Below, in pieces: positions 39,625-48,663 of a stretch of DNA of 64,000 bases. The notes under the pieces were generated by a model. The model had not been told where the DNA came from. It worked only from the letters and a program-made list of their open reading frames with translations, and did no database searches. Both the position numbers and the translations under genes were made by a program. Numbering within the stretch: the first letter of the stretch is position 1; each line of letters opens with the position of its first letter. This DNA comes from Comamonas resistens (GTDB lineage Bacteria > Pseudomonadota > Gammaproteobacteria > Burkholderiales > Burkholderiaceae_C): NCBI RefSeq assembly GCF_030064165.1, contig NZ_CP125947.1, forward strand, positions 3,720,001 through 3,784,000, read 5' to 3'.

Positions 39625-41379
39625 TCAGCGGCCCGCGCCGTTATTGCTGCTGTTATTGCCGCTACTGCTATCCGCACCACTTGCGCCCTCCGCACGTGCA
39701 GCACGCTCGGCACGCAGCTTCTGGAAGAAGGCTCGACGCTCTTCGGGCGACAGGGCTTCCAGCTTGGCGCGCTGCTCGGGCGTCAGCTGGGGCCTGTCGT
39801 CTCGGCCTTCTCCAGGCTCGCCGCGTGCTGAAGCTGCCTGCTCGGCCGCAGGCCCTGCCGCTGCAGCGCTCTTGCCCTGCTCCTGCTGGCCCTTGGTTTG
39901 GTCGCCCGCACCCGCTTTTTCCTGCTGCGCAGGTGCCGTAGCGGCGGCTCCATCTGTACCGGCGGCGCCTCCCTTGGCGCCACGCTCGGCACGCAACTTC
40001 TGGAAGAACTCCTTGCGCTCTTCCGGCGACATCTTGGCAATCTTCTCGCGCTGCTCTGGCGTGAGATTGCGCATGGCGCCGCGCGGCTGGCTGGCTGCGT
40101 CCTGCACGGCCTGATCGACCTTCTTGACCTTGTCCGAATCGACCACGTTGACCTGCGCGCCTTCGCGCAGACGGTCGATACCGTCGGTCACCACCTTGTC
40201 GCCGGGCTGCAGATCGCCACGCACGCTGACATAGTCGCCATCGGCCACGCCCACGGTGATCTTGCGCTGCGTCACCGTGTTGTCGGGCTTGACCAGATAG
40301 ACATAGTTGTTCTGCACCGCGTTCGCTGGCACGACCAAGGCCTGGTCAATCTGCCGCACCTGCAGCTTCACATTGACGAACTGGTTGGCAAACAGATGGC
40401 CGTCGGCATTGTCGAAAGCGGCCTTGGCCTTGACGGTGCCCGTCGTCGTGTCGATGGTGTTGTCCAGCGCATTGAGCTTGCCCTTGGCCAGCATCTTCTT
40501 TTGTTCACGGTCCCACAGCTCCACCGGCATGGTCTGGCCCGCGCGCAGCTGTTCGGCCAGCGTGCCGACATGAACCTCTGGAATGGAGAAAGCCGCGTCA
40601 ATGGGCCGCACCTGGGTGATGGTCACCAGGCCGTTGGCGTCCGAAGGGTTGACCACATTGCCCAGATCCGCTTGGCGCAAGCCCAGGCGCCCCGAGATGG
40701 GCGCCGTGACCTTGGTATAGCTCAGTTGCAGCTTGGCCGCATCGACCTGACCCTGGTCTGCCGCCACCGTGCCCTGCAGTTGGCGCACCAGCGCTTCCTG
40801 GGTATCGACCTGCTGGCTTGCGATGGAATCCTGCTTGAGCAGCTCACGATAACGCTGCAGGTCCAGCTGCGCATTCTTGAGCTGGGCCTGATCCCGGGCC
40901 AGAGAACCTTGCATCTGGGCCAGAGAAGCCGCAAAGCTGCGCGGGTCGATCTCGGCCAGCAACTGGCCTGCCTTGACCTCATCGCCTTCCTTGAAATGCA
41001 GCTTGAGCAACTCGCCCGAGACCTTGGCGCGCACCACGGCCGTGGCCCGTGCGCTCATGGTGCCGATGGCGCTGATGAGTACCCGCATGTCGCGCTGCTC
41101 CACCACTCCCACGGATACGGGCTGGGCCTGAGCCATGCCGCCCGGGCCTCCCGGCCCCATGCGGCCGCCACGACCACCGCGTCCACCCGGCGCCTGCGCT
41201 CCTGGTTTTGCAGCTGTTGACGTAGATGGGTCAACGGATGCAGCCTGTTTTTGCTGATACCACCAGGCTCCGCCACCGGCCACGGCCAGCAAGGCGATCA
41301 CGCCCGCCAGAACGCCGGGCTTGACCTTGCCCCGCTGTAATGAATGGAAGAAGGGAGTCTGAGGAGTTGTTCTGGGCAT
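39625..41379 (-). CDS. RND efflux periplasmic adaptor, MdtA/MuxA type
   Basis: 584 residues. Residues 22-42 form an N-terminal membrane anchor, then a Gly/Arg-rich linker ([17 protein letters not shown]), then the lipoyl, helical hairpin and beta-barrel parts of a membrane fusion protein ([20 protein letters not shown] near the start of the core). The core ends near residue 440. Beyond it is an extension of about 140 residues with two near-identical blocks: [20 protein letters not shown] and [20 protein letters not shown], each continuing to RAER. These resemble the LTxxQ motif of Spy/CpxP periplasmic proteins. The ATG at 41379 is preferred because the upstream in-frame sequence contains a repeat; no strong ribosome site is visible. 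Confidence 0.9.
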   Translation of the reverse strand: MPRTTPQTPFFHSLQRGKVKPGVLAGVIALLAVAGGGAWWYQQKQAASVDPSTSTAAKPGAQAPGGRGGRGGRMGPGGPGGMAQAQPVSVGVVEQRDMRVLISAIGTMSARATAVVRAKVSGELLKLHFKEGDEVKAGQLLAEIDPRSFAASLAQMQGSLARDQAQLKNAQLDLQRYRELLKQDSIASQQVDTQEALVRQLQGTVAADQGQVDAAKLQLSYTKVTAPISGRLGLRQADLGNVVNPSDANGLVTITQVRPIDAAFSIPEVHVGTLAEQLRAGQTMPVELWDREQKKMLAKGKLNALDNTIDTTTGTVKAKAAFDNADGHLFANQFVNVKLQVRQIDQALVVPANAVQNNYVYLVKPDNTVTQRKITVGVADGDYVSVRGDLQPGDKVVTDGIDRLREGAQVNVVDSDKVKKVDQAVQDAASQPRGAMRNLTPEQREKIAKMSPEERKEFFQKLRAERGAKGGAAGTDGAAATAPAQQEKAGAGDQTKGQQEQGKSAAAAGPAAEQAASARGEPGEGRDDRPQLTPEQRAKLEALSPEERRAFFQKLRAERAARAEGASGADSSSGNNSSNNGAGR

Positions 41380-41410
41380 GGTGATGGGCAGGATGTACGA
41401 GCCTGGACAG

Positions 41411-41487
41411 GACTTACACAAACAAGGATGTACAACGGGTATTTCTATCGACGAAACGCCATGCCTGATCCGAATTTGCGTAAGTCG
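41411..41487 (+). repeat. Dispersed 76-bp repeat, copy 1
   Basis: Begins GACTTACACAAACAAGGATG, ends GAATTTGCGTAAGTC; the ends are near-perfect inverted repeats. It matches the copy at 58009-58085 without gaps. It lies just upstream of the RND adaptor gene. Confidence 0.75.
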
Positions 41488-41557
41488 TACTGGATTGCGC
41501 CCAATGGTAGCCATTTGCCCGATGCCTGCCGGTCGGCCCACATCGGCTTTGCCTGCA

Positions 41558-41585
41558 TTTACCCTTGCTTTACCGATGGTTTACC
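41558..41585. promoter_or_regulatory. Three phased TTTACC direct repeats
   Basis: TTTACC at 41558, 41569 and 41580, each separated by exactly five bases (11-bp period, one helical turn). Such hexamers are the hallmark of OmpR/PhoB-family response regulator sites. They lie 179 bases upstream of the RND operon start and 143 bases upstream of the NTF2-like gene. MdtABC-type pumps are classically controlled by such a regulator (BaeR). Confidence 0.6.
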
Positions 41586-41727
41586 TGCCCGCACGCGGGT
41601 CTAAACAGTGCTGACCCTCATAGCAGCAATACCCGTACACATACAAGGCATGCTCTGAAGCTATTGAACCTGCCCATGGTGGGCCTGCACCGCCATGGCT
41701 ATGACTCTGGCTCCAAGGAGAATATTC

Positions 41728-42111
41728 ATGACCACCGAACGCCTGACCAACCACCCCGAAGAAGCCGCAGTGCGTGTGCCACTGGAGCTGTATATGCGCG
41801 GCCATGCCGAAGACAATGCAGACCACATGCGCGCAGCCTTCATGCCTACGGCCCGTCTGGAGTCCGTGCGCGAAGGCCCTCTGACCTCCTGGGATGTGGA
41901 TTTCTACTGCCAGCGCTTCAAGAACACGCCCGCCGCCGACGAAGCCACGCGCCGCCGCGTGATCGACTCGCTGGACATCGTGGGCACAGCCGCCATGGCC
42001 AAGGTCACGCTCTATCACGGTGCCGTGACCTTCACCGACTACTTTGTGCTGCTCAAGACAGAGCAGGGCTGGAAGATCGCCAACAAGGCCTTCCACGCCC
42101 AACCCCAATAA
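41728..42111 (+). CDS. NTF2-like (putative lumazine-binding family) protein
   Basis: 127 residues. A compact cone-shaped NTF2-like fold is suggested by RVPLELYMRGHAEDNADHMR (first helix and acidic pocket), VDFYCQRFK, and the terminal strands KVTLYHGAVTFTDYFVLLKT, then GWKIANKAFHAQ. The pattern fits the putative lumazine-binding protein family related to DUF4440. No catalytic role can be read. The ATG at 41728 is chosen because AAGGAG lies 7 bases upstream. Single-gene unit with its own terminator, divergent from the RND operon. Confidence 0.8.
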   Translation: MTTERLTNHPEEAAVRVPLELYMRGHAEDNADHMRAAFMPTARLESVREGPLTSWDVDFYCQRFKNTPAADEATRRRVIDSLDIVGTAAMAKVTLYHGAVTFTDYFVLLKTEQGWKIANKAFHAQPQ

Positions 42112-42128
42112 TCAGCCCAACTGATTGC

Positions 42129-42162
42129 AAAGCCCCGCAGCCCCAGGCTGCGGGGCTTTTTC
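42129..42162 (+). terminator. Terminator after the NTF2-like gene
   Basis: 14-bp perfect stem AAAGCCCCGCAGCC/GGCTGCGGGGCTTT, loop CCA, T-rich exit. Confidence 0.95.
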
Positions 42163-42165
42163 TTT

Positions 42166-42235
42166 CACGACTTCCGCAAATCAGGCGCAGGCAAGACGTT
42201 TGACCTATGGGCATGTTCCTTGTGCATCCGCATCG
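42166..42235 (-). repeat. Dispersed 76-bp repeat, copy 2 (inverted, decayed)
   Basis: CACGACTTCCGCAAATCAGG then CGCAGGCAAG is the reverse complement of the right half of the copy at 58009-58085. The far end (CCTTGTGCATCC) is more diverged. It abuts the terminator at 42129-42162. Confidence 0.6.
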
Positions 42236-42331
42236 GCGGCCCGGCGCAGCGGCGCCCGGCTTGTTTGCCTAAGCCCTATCTTTGAAAGCCTAGAACACAG
42301 CCCGGCAAACTGGATGCTTGTGTTCGTGGCT

Positions 42332-42991
42332 CTATTTGCTCAGCAGCCAGAGCGCACCCAGCACGACCACGGCCCCCAGCACCCAGGCCCAGACCGGTAC
42401 GCCGCTTTTCTCCCGTGGCGGAGCCACCGGTGCGGCATCCAGCTGAACCTGCACGGCGCTGGCCGCATCATGTTCCCAGGAGCGCGTATCGAGCTCGGCC
42501 AGCTCCGGGTCGGCTTCTGAAGGGTCAGGAGCTTCCTCTGCGGGATAGCGCTCCTGCATCAGCGCCTCGAAGCGGGCAAAGAAATCCTCGGCCATGTTTT
42601 TGGCAGCGCCATCGATCAGCCGCTGCCCCAGCTGGGCAATCTTGCCGCCAACCTGGGCCTGCACGTCGTACTGCAGCTCGCAATGGCTTTCGTCCACGGG
42701 AGTCAGACCCACCTTGGCCTGCCCTTTGCCAAAGCCTGCCACCCCGCCCTGACCTTCAAAGGCAATCGTGTAGCTCTGGGGGGGGAGCACATCGGACAAG
42801 GTGACCTTGCCATTGAACTTGGCGGAAACCGGACCGATCTTGACAGCCATGGTCACGGCATAGGAGCCGTCTTCGGCAGGCTCGAATTTTTCACAGCCCG
42901 CCAGACATTGCTTGAGCGCCTGCGGATCATTGAGCGCCTCCCAGGCCTGCTGTTGGCTCACGGCTAGAGGACGGCTGGCATGCATTTCCAT
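42332..42991 (-). CDS. CoxG-like SRPBCC protein with C-terminal membrane anchor
   Basis: 219 residues. Residues 1-145 are a CoxG/SRPBCC domain (SQQQAWEALNDPQALKQCLA, then the hydrophobic cavity strands). A linker rich in Pro/Glu leads to a transmembrane helix at about 200-217. CoxG proteins are linked to membrane recruitment of CO-dehydrogenase-type enzymes. AAGGAG lies 7 bases before the ATG. Last gene of the Cox-like operon; about 110 bases, containing a dispersed repeat, separate it from coxE. Confidence 0.88.
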   Translation of the reverse strand: MEMHASRPLAVSQQQAWEALNDPQALKQCLAGCEKFEPAEDGSYAVTMAVKIGPVSAKFNGKVTLSDVLPPQSYTIAFEGQGGVAGFGKGQAKVGLTPVDESHCELQYDVQAQVGGKIAQLGQRLIDGAAKNMAEDFFARFEALMQERYPAEEAPDPSEADPELAELDTRSWEHDAASAVQVQLDAAPVAPPREKSGVPVWAWVLGAVVVLGALWLLSK

Positions 42992-43025
42992 AAAGGATCT
43001 CCTTGTAGTCCAAGCTATTCAACAC

Positions 43026-43102
43026 GGCTTGCGCAAATCGGGTTCAAGCAAGAGCTTCGCCTCAGAGAAACAGACTTGGCGCATGCTTGTCTGCGTAAGA
43101 CT
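43026..43102 (-). repeat. Dispersed 76-bp repeat, copy 3 (inverted)
   Basis: GGCTTGCGCAAATCGGGTTC at one end and GTCTGCGTAAGACT at the other; reverse-complement alignment to the 58009-58085 copy is clear at both ends. It ends at the coxE stop codon and lies between coxE and coxG. Confidence 0.65.
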
Positions 43103-44331
43103 TATCCATGACTGGCCGCCGGTGTCTGCAGCAGCCGCGCCAGATGAATCGCCAGCTGCTGCAGCGACTCCAGGTTGTGCACGGCCAGCATGGCATCGCT
43201 GTGACGATGCAACACACCAGCCCCTTGGGCCAAGGGGGCATACCCCTCAAAGCGCAACAAGGGGTTGAGCCAGACAAGGCGGGCGCTGTGGCGCCTGATC
43301 CATTGCAGCTCCCGCTCCAGCTGCTGCGGCTCCCCCGTGTCCAGCCCGTCGCTGATGAGCAGCACCAGCGTGCGCCGCCCCACGAGGTGGCGCCCCGCTT
43401 GCCGCCGCAGCTGAGCCAGACATTCCCCCAGACGCGTGCCACCGCCAAAATCGTCGATATCGCTGCTGGCACGCAGCAGCATGGCATCGGGGTCGCTGAG
43501 CGCAAAAGCACTGTTCAGATCACGCAAGCTGCTGCCCACGCTATAGACATGGCGGCGCAGTTGTGGATAGCGCTGCGGGCTGCTGGCCTGGTGCAGAAAA
43601 GCCAGCAGCAGGCGCGCATAGCGCTCCATCGAGCCCGAGACATCGACCAGCGCCAGCCAGGGCATGGGCAGCTTGCGGCGCCTGCGCCACCGCAGACTGG
43701 CCAGCTCGCCACCGGTACGGGCGGCAGCCTTGAGGCTAGCGGGCCAGTGCACGCTGGCCCCCGAAGGCCTCAGCTGCGTTCTGCGGCTGCGGTAGCTGGG
43801 CAGCGGCAGGCGTATGTCGCGCACCAGCTGCTGCACCAGCCGGTACTCGCTGGCGCTGAGCTGATTGAAGTCCGCATGCTGCAGTCTTTGCCGGTCGCTG
43901 GCCGACATGGCGGCATCCAGCTGCAGATCTTCCTTGGCTGGTCTCTGCTTCTGCGCGCAGCGAATGGCAGACAAGGCTTCCTGCACGCGCGGCCTATGAC
44001 GCTGCTGAGCTGCTTCGGGCGAGCGCGGCAGCAACTGGCTCAGCAGTTGCTGGGCCACCTCGGGGTTGCGAAAGTAGGCTTCAAACAACTCCCGAAAAAT
44101 CGCCAGATCCTGCTGGCGCGAGACCAGCACGGACTCCAGCGCGGCGGCCACATCGGCCTTGTCCAGGCCCACCAGCATCAGGCCTTTCTGGGCCAGCACC
44201 ATGCGCTCGGCATCCACAGCCACGCCGGCACGGCGCAGCGCACGGCCAAAGCCCAGCAGATTGAGCGGCAGCTTGCCGCTGCGCGCATCGCCCCACCAGC
44301 TGACGGTGGCAGCAGCGTCAGCCGCCTTCAT
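43102..44331 (-). CDS. CoxE-like von Willebrand factor A domain protein
   Basis: 409 residues. C-terminal VWA domain with a metal-ion-dependent adhesion site DVSGS, then DDFGGGTRL and LISDGLDTG for the remaining metal ligands. The N-terminal half is helical, as in CoxE. It works with the MoxR-type ATPase CoxD in maturing the molybdenum hydroxylase. The start overlaps the CoxD end by 14 bases, implying translational coupling. Arg-rich patches (RWRRRRKLP) are conserved in the family. Confidence 0.9.
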   Translation of the reverse strand: MKAADAAATVSWWGDARSGKLPLNLLGFGRALRRAGVAVDAERMVLAQKGLMLVGLDKADVAAALESVLVSRQQDLAIFRELFEAYFRNPEVAQQLLSQLLPRSPEAAQQRHRPRVQEALSAIRCAQKQRPAKEDLQLDAAMSASDRQRLQHADFNQLSASEYRLVQQLVRDIRLPLPSYRSRRTQLRPSGASVHWPASLKAAARTGGELASLRWRRRRKLPMPWLALVDVSGSMERYARLLLAFLHQASSPQRYPQLRRHVYSVGSSLRDLNSAFALSDPDAMLLRASSDIDDFGGGTRLGECLAQLRRQAGRHLVGRRTLVLLISDGLDTGEPQQLERELQWIRRHSARLVWLNPLLRFEGYAPLAQGAGVLHRHSDAMLAVHNLESLQQLAIHLARLLQTPAASHG

Positions 44332-45331
44332 GGGCTTCGGGCTGGAGCAGTTGCTCCAGCCTCTCGGGTGTCAGCGCGGCCACGTCTTCGCGCTGCTTGA
44401 ACAAAATGCCTGCGGTCTCGTGTACCAGTTCAGGGTCTATGACCAGGGTGTCGAGCGCCACCAGGGCTTTGGCCCATTCCACGCTCTCGGCAATGCCCGG
44501 AGCACGCGAGAAGGCATCGGCAAACGGGCGGCTGCGCAACCGGCCCACGAAATCGGCAATCTGCGCGGTCAGCGCCTGGCCGGCCTCTGGCACGCGGGCC
44601 TGGACTATGGCCAGCTCGCGTTCGCGCTCCGGGTAGTCCAGCCAGTGGTAGAGGCAGCGGCGCTTGACGGCATCATGCAGGTCGCGCGTGCGGTTGCTGG
44701 TCAGAATGGTGACCGGCGGCACCTGGGCGCGGATCACGCCCAGCTCGGGAATGCTGACCTGGTACTCGCCCAGGTATTCGAGCAAAAAGGCCTCGAAGGG
44801 CTCGTCGGCGCGGTCCACCTCGTCCATCAACAGCAGCGCACCGGGCTCCGGCGCCTGCAAGGCCTGCAGCAGTGGCCGGCGCACCAGATAGCGGCTTTGA
44901 TAAAGCTCCTGCTCGATGCTGTCGATATCATTGCGGCTGCGCGTCGAGCTGCCGCCGGGCCGCCCCAAGGCTGCGAGCGCCCCCTCGGGGGGCAGCGAGG
45001 ACACATCAGTGCCGAGCGTGGGGGCCCTCATTTCTGCGGCACGCAAATGCAGCAACTGCGCCGCGTAGTTCCATTCGTAGAGCGCCTCGCGCTGCTCCAT
45101 GCCGTCATAGCACTGCAGGCGAATCATCTGGCGTGACAGCACCTGGGCCAGTGCCTGCGCCAGAGCGGTCTTGCCCACGCCAGGCTCGCCCTCCAGCAGC
45201 AGCGGGCGCTGGAGCTTGAGCGCCAGAAACACGGCCGTGGCCAGCCTGCGATCGGCAAAATAGCCCACGCTCTGCAGGTTCTGCAGCAGAGCATCGACCG
45301 ATTGGCAGGCCACATTCACTTCACTATTCAT
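44318..45331 (-). CDS. CoxD-like MoxR-family AAA ATPase
   Basis: 337 residues. Walker A GEPGVGKT (48-55), Walker B LLLMDEVDR (166-174), sensor 1 ILTSNRTRD, and the YDGMEQREALYEWNYAAQLL block typical of CoxD/MoxR. It acts as a maturation ATPase with CoxE; in CO dehydrogenase CoxD helps build the Cu/Mo active site. Residues about 104-134 are extra compared with what I expect for the family. They are encoded by a copy of the GC-rich dispersed repeat (44934-45032) inserted in frame. The start codon overlaps an AGCTATT repeat arm. Confidence 0.9.
   Translation of the reverse strand: MNSEVNVACQSVDALLQNLQSVGYFADRRLATAVFLALKLQRPLLLEGEPGVGKTALAQALAQVLSRQMIRLQCYDGMEQREALYEWNYAAQLLHLRAAEMRAPTLGTDVSSLPPEGALAALGRPGGSSTRSRNDIDSIEQELYQSRYLVRRPLLQALQAPEPGALLLMDEVDRADEPFEAFLLEYLGEYQVSIPELGVIRAQVPPVTILTSNRTRDLHDAVKRRCLYHWLDYPERERELAIVQARVPEAGQALTAQIADFVGRLRSRPFADAFSRAPGIAESVEWAKALVALDTLVIDPELVHETAGILFKQREDVAALTPERLEQLLQPEAHEGG
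44934..45032 (-). repeat. GC-rich dispersed repeat inside the coxD-like gene
   Basis: GCCGGGCCGCCCCAAGGCTG, then GCCCCCTCGGGGGGCAGCGA, then CAGTGCCGAGCGTGGGGGCC. It matches the repeat at 10486-10562 and, reversed, 61841-61925, but sits within an open reading frame. Confidence 0.75.
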
Positions 45332-45382
45332 AGCTGTTTGCGCTTATCCATAAAGCGTCTCAGGCCTTTTTCATTCAAAGCC
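45327..45382. repeat. AGCTATT-family repeat at the coxD-like start
   Basis: TTCATAGCTGTTTGCGCTTA, then CATAAAGCGTCTCAGGCC and a T-run. The CAGCTATG word on the minus strand gives the start codon of the coxD-like gene. It fills most of the gap to coxM. Confidence 0.6.
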
Positions 45383-45421
45383 CTCTACAGCAGCGCTTGC
45401 CCGCCGCAGAGGGTTGCGACC

Positions 45422-46204
45422 TCAACCCAGCATCTGGGTCACTGCACGCTGGGCTTGAACGCTGATGAGCTGAGCCCGGTAACGTGCACTGGCATGCAGA
45501 TCGCTGTTGAGCTCGCTGTCGTCTATCTTCACGGCCGCTGCGGCCTCGGGCGTGAAGCTCTGGTTGAGCGCGGCCTCCAGCCCTTCGTGCCTGAACACCG
45601 ACAGGCCCGCACCCGTAATGGCCACACGCACGCCTTGTGCCGTCTGGGCCACAAACACTCCCACCAGTGCAAAGCGCGAAGCCGGTTGTTTGAACTTCAG
45701 ATAGGCCGCTGCCCTGGGCACGGGAAAGCGCACGGCGGTAATCAGCTCGCCCTCTTGCAGCGCCGTGGTGTACATGCCCTGAAAGAAGTCATCGGCGGCA
45801 ATCTCGCGCTGGTTGGTGACCACGGTGGCACCCAGGCCCAGCACGGCACTGGGGTAGCAGGCCGCAGGGTCGTTATTAGCCAGAGAGCCGCCAATCGTGC
45901 CGCGTGCGCGCACCTGGCGGTCGCCAATGCCGCCGGCCAGCTGGGCCAGCGCGGGAATCGCAGCCTGCACCTCACGGCTGGCGGCCACATCGGCATGGCG
46001 CGTCATGGCGCCGATCTCGAGCTGCGCGCCGCTGACGCGGATGCCAGCCAGTTCGGCCACACCGTTGAGATCCACGATCGCGCCGGGCTGGGCCAGGCGC
46101 AGCTTCATGGAGGGAATCAGGCTTTGCCCACCGGCCAGGAACTGGCCACTGGCAGCAGCAGCCTCGCCCGCTGTCTGAGGGTTGGAATAGCTAAAGGCGT
46201 ACAT
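45422..46204 (-). CDS. CoxM-like FAD-binding subunit of molybdenum hydroxylase
   Basis: 260 residues. FAD-binding segments AGGQSLIPSMKLRL (24-37) and TIGGSLANNDPAA (103-115), then the CO dehydrogenase flavoprotein C-terminal domain. It passes electrons from the Fe-S subunit to an external acceptor. AAGGAG precedes the ATG. It follows the large subunit by 30 bases and precedes the coxD-like gene; the S-L-M gene order differs from the classical coxMSL order. Confidence 0.93.
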   Translation of the reverse strand: MYAFSYSNPQTAGEAAAASGQFLAGGQSLIPSMKLRLAQPGAIVDLNGVAELAGIRVSGAQLEIGAMTRHADVAASREVQAAIPALAQLAGGIGDRQVRARGTIGGSLANNDPAACYPSAVLGLGATVVTNQREIAADDFFQGMYTTALQEGELITAVRFPVPRAAAYLKFKQPASRFALVGVFVAQTAQGVRVAITGAGLSVFRHEGLEAALNQSFTPEAAAAVKIDDSELNSDLHASARYRAQLISVQAQRAVTQMLG

Positions 46205-46234
46205 ATTCTTGTCTCCTTTTCATCAGCCACTTTT

Positions 46235-48622
46235 TCAGGTTCGCGCTGCGTCAATCGCTTCCCACACACGGTGGGGGCTGGCGGGCATGTCCAGATCCTT
46301 GACGCCCAGCGAATGCAGGGCATCGAGCACGGCATTGATGACGGCGGGTGGCGAGCCAATCGCCCCGGCTTCGCCGCAACCCTTGGTGCCCAGCGGGTTG
46401 TGGGTGCAAGGCGTGCAGACCGTGCCCAGCTGAAAGTCGGGCAGATCGTCGGCACGCGGCATGGCGTAGTCCATGAAGCTGCCGGTCAGCAGTTGGCCCG
46501 AGTCGCGGTCGTAGACGCAGTTTTCCAGCAGTGCCTGGCCGATGCCCTGGGCCAGACCGCCATGAACCTGGCCCTCGACGATCATGGGGTTGATGATGGT
46601 GCCGAAGTCGTCGACGGCGCTGAAGCGGTCCACGCGCACCACGCCCGTGGCGGGGTCCACTTCAACCTCGCAGATATAGGTACCGGCGGGGAAGGTGAAG
46701 TTGGTGGGATCGTAGAAAGCGGTTTCGTCGAGACCGGGTTCGAGCTTGTCCAGCGGATAGTTGTGCGGCACATAGGCGGTGAGCGCGATCTGGGCAAACG
46801 GGATCTTCTTGTCCGTGCCTCGCACCGTGAACTCTCCTCCCTCAAAGTCGATATCGGTGTCGCTGGCTTCCATCAGGTGTGCGGCAATCTTCTTGGCCTT
46901 GGCCTCGATCTTGTCCAGCGCCTTCATGATGGCCGCCCCGCCCACGCTGATGGAGCGCGAGCCATAGGTTCCCATGCCGAAGGGCACGCGGCCCGTGTCG
47001 CCATGAACGATCTCCACATGCTCGACGGGAATGCCCAGGCGTGCTGCCACCACCTGAGCAAAAGTCGTCTCATGCCCCTGACCATGGCTGTGCGAGCCCG
47101 TGAACACCGTCACGCTGCCCGTGGGGTGTACGCGTACTTCGCCGCATTCGAACAGACCGGCGCGTGCCCCCAGCGCCCCGGCAATATTGCTGGGCGCCAG
47201 GCCGCAGGCCTCGATATAACTGCTGTAACCCAGGCCACGCTTGAGGCCCTTGGCCTCGCTGGCCGCCCGGCGGGCCGCAAAGCCCGCCACATCGGCCAGT
47301 TGCTCCGCCTGGTCCATACAGGCATGGTAGTCGCCAATGTCGTACTGCAGCGCCACCGGTGTCTGATAGGGGAAGCTGGTGATGAAGTTGCGGCGCCGGA
47401 TCTCGGCCTGCGACAGATTCATGTCCCAGGCACAGCGGCTGACCAGACGTTCGAGCAGATAAGTGGCCTCGGGCCGGCCCGCCCCGCGATATGCATCGAC
47501 GGGCGAGGTGTGGGTGAACCAGGCATCGACCTCCACATAGACCTGCGGTGTGGTGTACTGGCCCGCCAGCAGCGTGGCGTAGAGAATCGTGGGCACAGCG
47601 CTGGCAAAGGTGGACAGATAGGCCCCCAGATTGGCATCGGTATGTACGCGCATGGCCAGAAACTTGCCGTTGGCATCCATGGCCATCTCGGCATGGCTGG
47701 CATGATCGCGGCCATGGGCATCCGTCAGAAAGGATTCGCTGCGGTCGGCCGTCCACTTGATATTGCGGTTGAGCTTTTTGGCGGCCCAGGTCAGGCAGAC
47801 ATCCTCGGCATACAGGAAAATCTTGGAGCCGAAGCCTCCGCCCACATCAGGCGCAATCACGCGCACCTTGCTCTCGGGCAGGCCCATGACAAAGGCCGTC
47901 ATCAGCAGGCGCTCGACATGCGGGTTCTGGTTGGCCACGTACAGCGTGTACTCGTCCATGGCACGGTTGTAGCTGCCAATGGCCACGCGCGGCTCCATGG
48001 CATTGGGGATCAGGCGGTTGTTGATCAGGTCCAGCTTGGTGACATGGGCCGCAGTGGCGAACACGCTATCCACGGCCGCCTTGTCGCCTATCGCCCATTT
48101 GTAGCAATGGTTGTCGGGAGCAATATCGTGCACCACGGCACCGGCCTTTTGGCCACCTGCTGCATCGGCCACGTTGACCACGGCAGGCAGAACCTCGTAA
48201 TCAACCTCCACCAGTTCGGCCGCATTGCGGGCCTGCTGCAAGGTCTCGGCCACCACCATGGCGACCTGGTCACCCACATAGCGCACGGTATCCAGCGCCA
48301 GTATCGGGTGCGGCGGCTCTTTCATGGGTTCGCCATTGGTGCTGGTGATCAGCCAGCCGCAGGGCAAACCATTGATGCCTGCTGCGGCTACATCGGCCCC
48401 GGTCAGCACGCCTACCACGCCGGGCGCAGCCTTGGCAGCATCAATGTTGACGCTGCGCAGCCTGGCATGGGCGTGGGGAGAGCGCACAAAGACCGCATAG
48501 GTCTGGGCGCCCAGCGTGATGTCGTCGGTGTACTGGCCGGCGCCGGTCAGAAAGCGTTCGTCCTCGCGGCGCAGAATGGGCTCGCCGATATGCGGCAGCT
48601 TGGAAAAGTCAGATGCACCCAT
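46235..48622 (-). CDS. CoxL-like molybdenum hydroxylase large subunit (form II signature)
   Basis: 795 residues. Xanthine dehydrogenase/CO dehydrogenase large-subunit family: N-terminal a/b hammerhead domain ([19 protein letters not shown]), the molybdopterin-binding domain with [10 protein letters not shown], and a late [14 protein letters not shown] block with the active-site Glu. The loop at residues 377-383 reads AYRGAGR, the form II signature. Form I, the genuine aerobic CO dehydrogenase, has AYxCSFR with a copper-binding Cys, which is absent here. The substrate may be an aldehyde, aromatic or N-heterocycle rather than CO. GAGGAG precedes the ATG at 48622; a longer frame would overlap coxS. 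It needs cofactor made with MogA. Confidence 0.93.
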   Translation of the reverse strand: MGASDFSKLPHIGEPILRREDERFLTGAGQYTDDITLGAQTYAVFVRSPHAHARLRSVNIDAAKAAPGVVGVLTGADVAAAGINGLPCGWLITSTNGEPMKEPPHPILALDTVRYVGDQVAMVVAETLQQARNAAELVEVDYEVLPAVVNVADAAGGQKAGAVVHDIAPDNHCYKWAIGDKAAVDSVFATAAHVTKLDLINNRLIPNAMEPRVAIGSYNRAMDEYTLYVANQNPHVERLLMTAFVMGLPESKVRVIAPDVGGGFGSKIFLYAEDVCLTWAAKKLNRNIKWTADRSESFLTDAHGRDHASHAEMAMDANGKFLAMRVHTDANLGAYLSTFASAVPTILYATLLAGQYTTPQVYVEVDAWFTHTSPVDAYRGAGRPEATYLLERLVSRCAWDMNLSQAEIRRRNFITSFPYQTPVALQYDIGDYHACMDQAEQLADVAGFAARRAASEAKGLKRGLGYSSYIEACGLAPSNIAGALGARAGLFECGEVRVHPTGSVTVFTGSHSHGQGHETTFAQVVAARLGIPVEHVEIVHGDTGRVPFGMGTYGSRSISVGGAAIMKALDKIEAKAKKIAAHLMEASDTDIDFEGGEFTVRGTDKKIPFAQIALTAYVPHNYPLDKLEPGLDETAFYDPTNFTFPAGTYICEVEVDPATGVVRVDRFSAVDDFGTIINPMIVEGQVHGGLAQGIGQALLENCVYDRDSGQLLTGSFMDYAMPRADDLPDFQLGTVCTPCTHNPLGTKGCGEAGAIGSPPAVINAVLDALHSLGVKDLDMPASPHRVWEAIDAART

Positions 48623-48663
48623 GGTGTGTCTCCTCTTCTGATATCGAGATGCGCTTATGTCGA

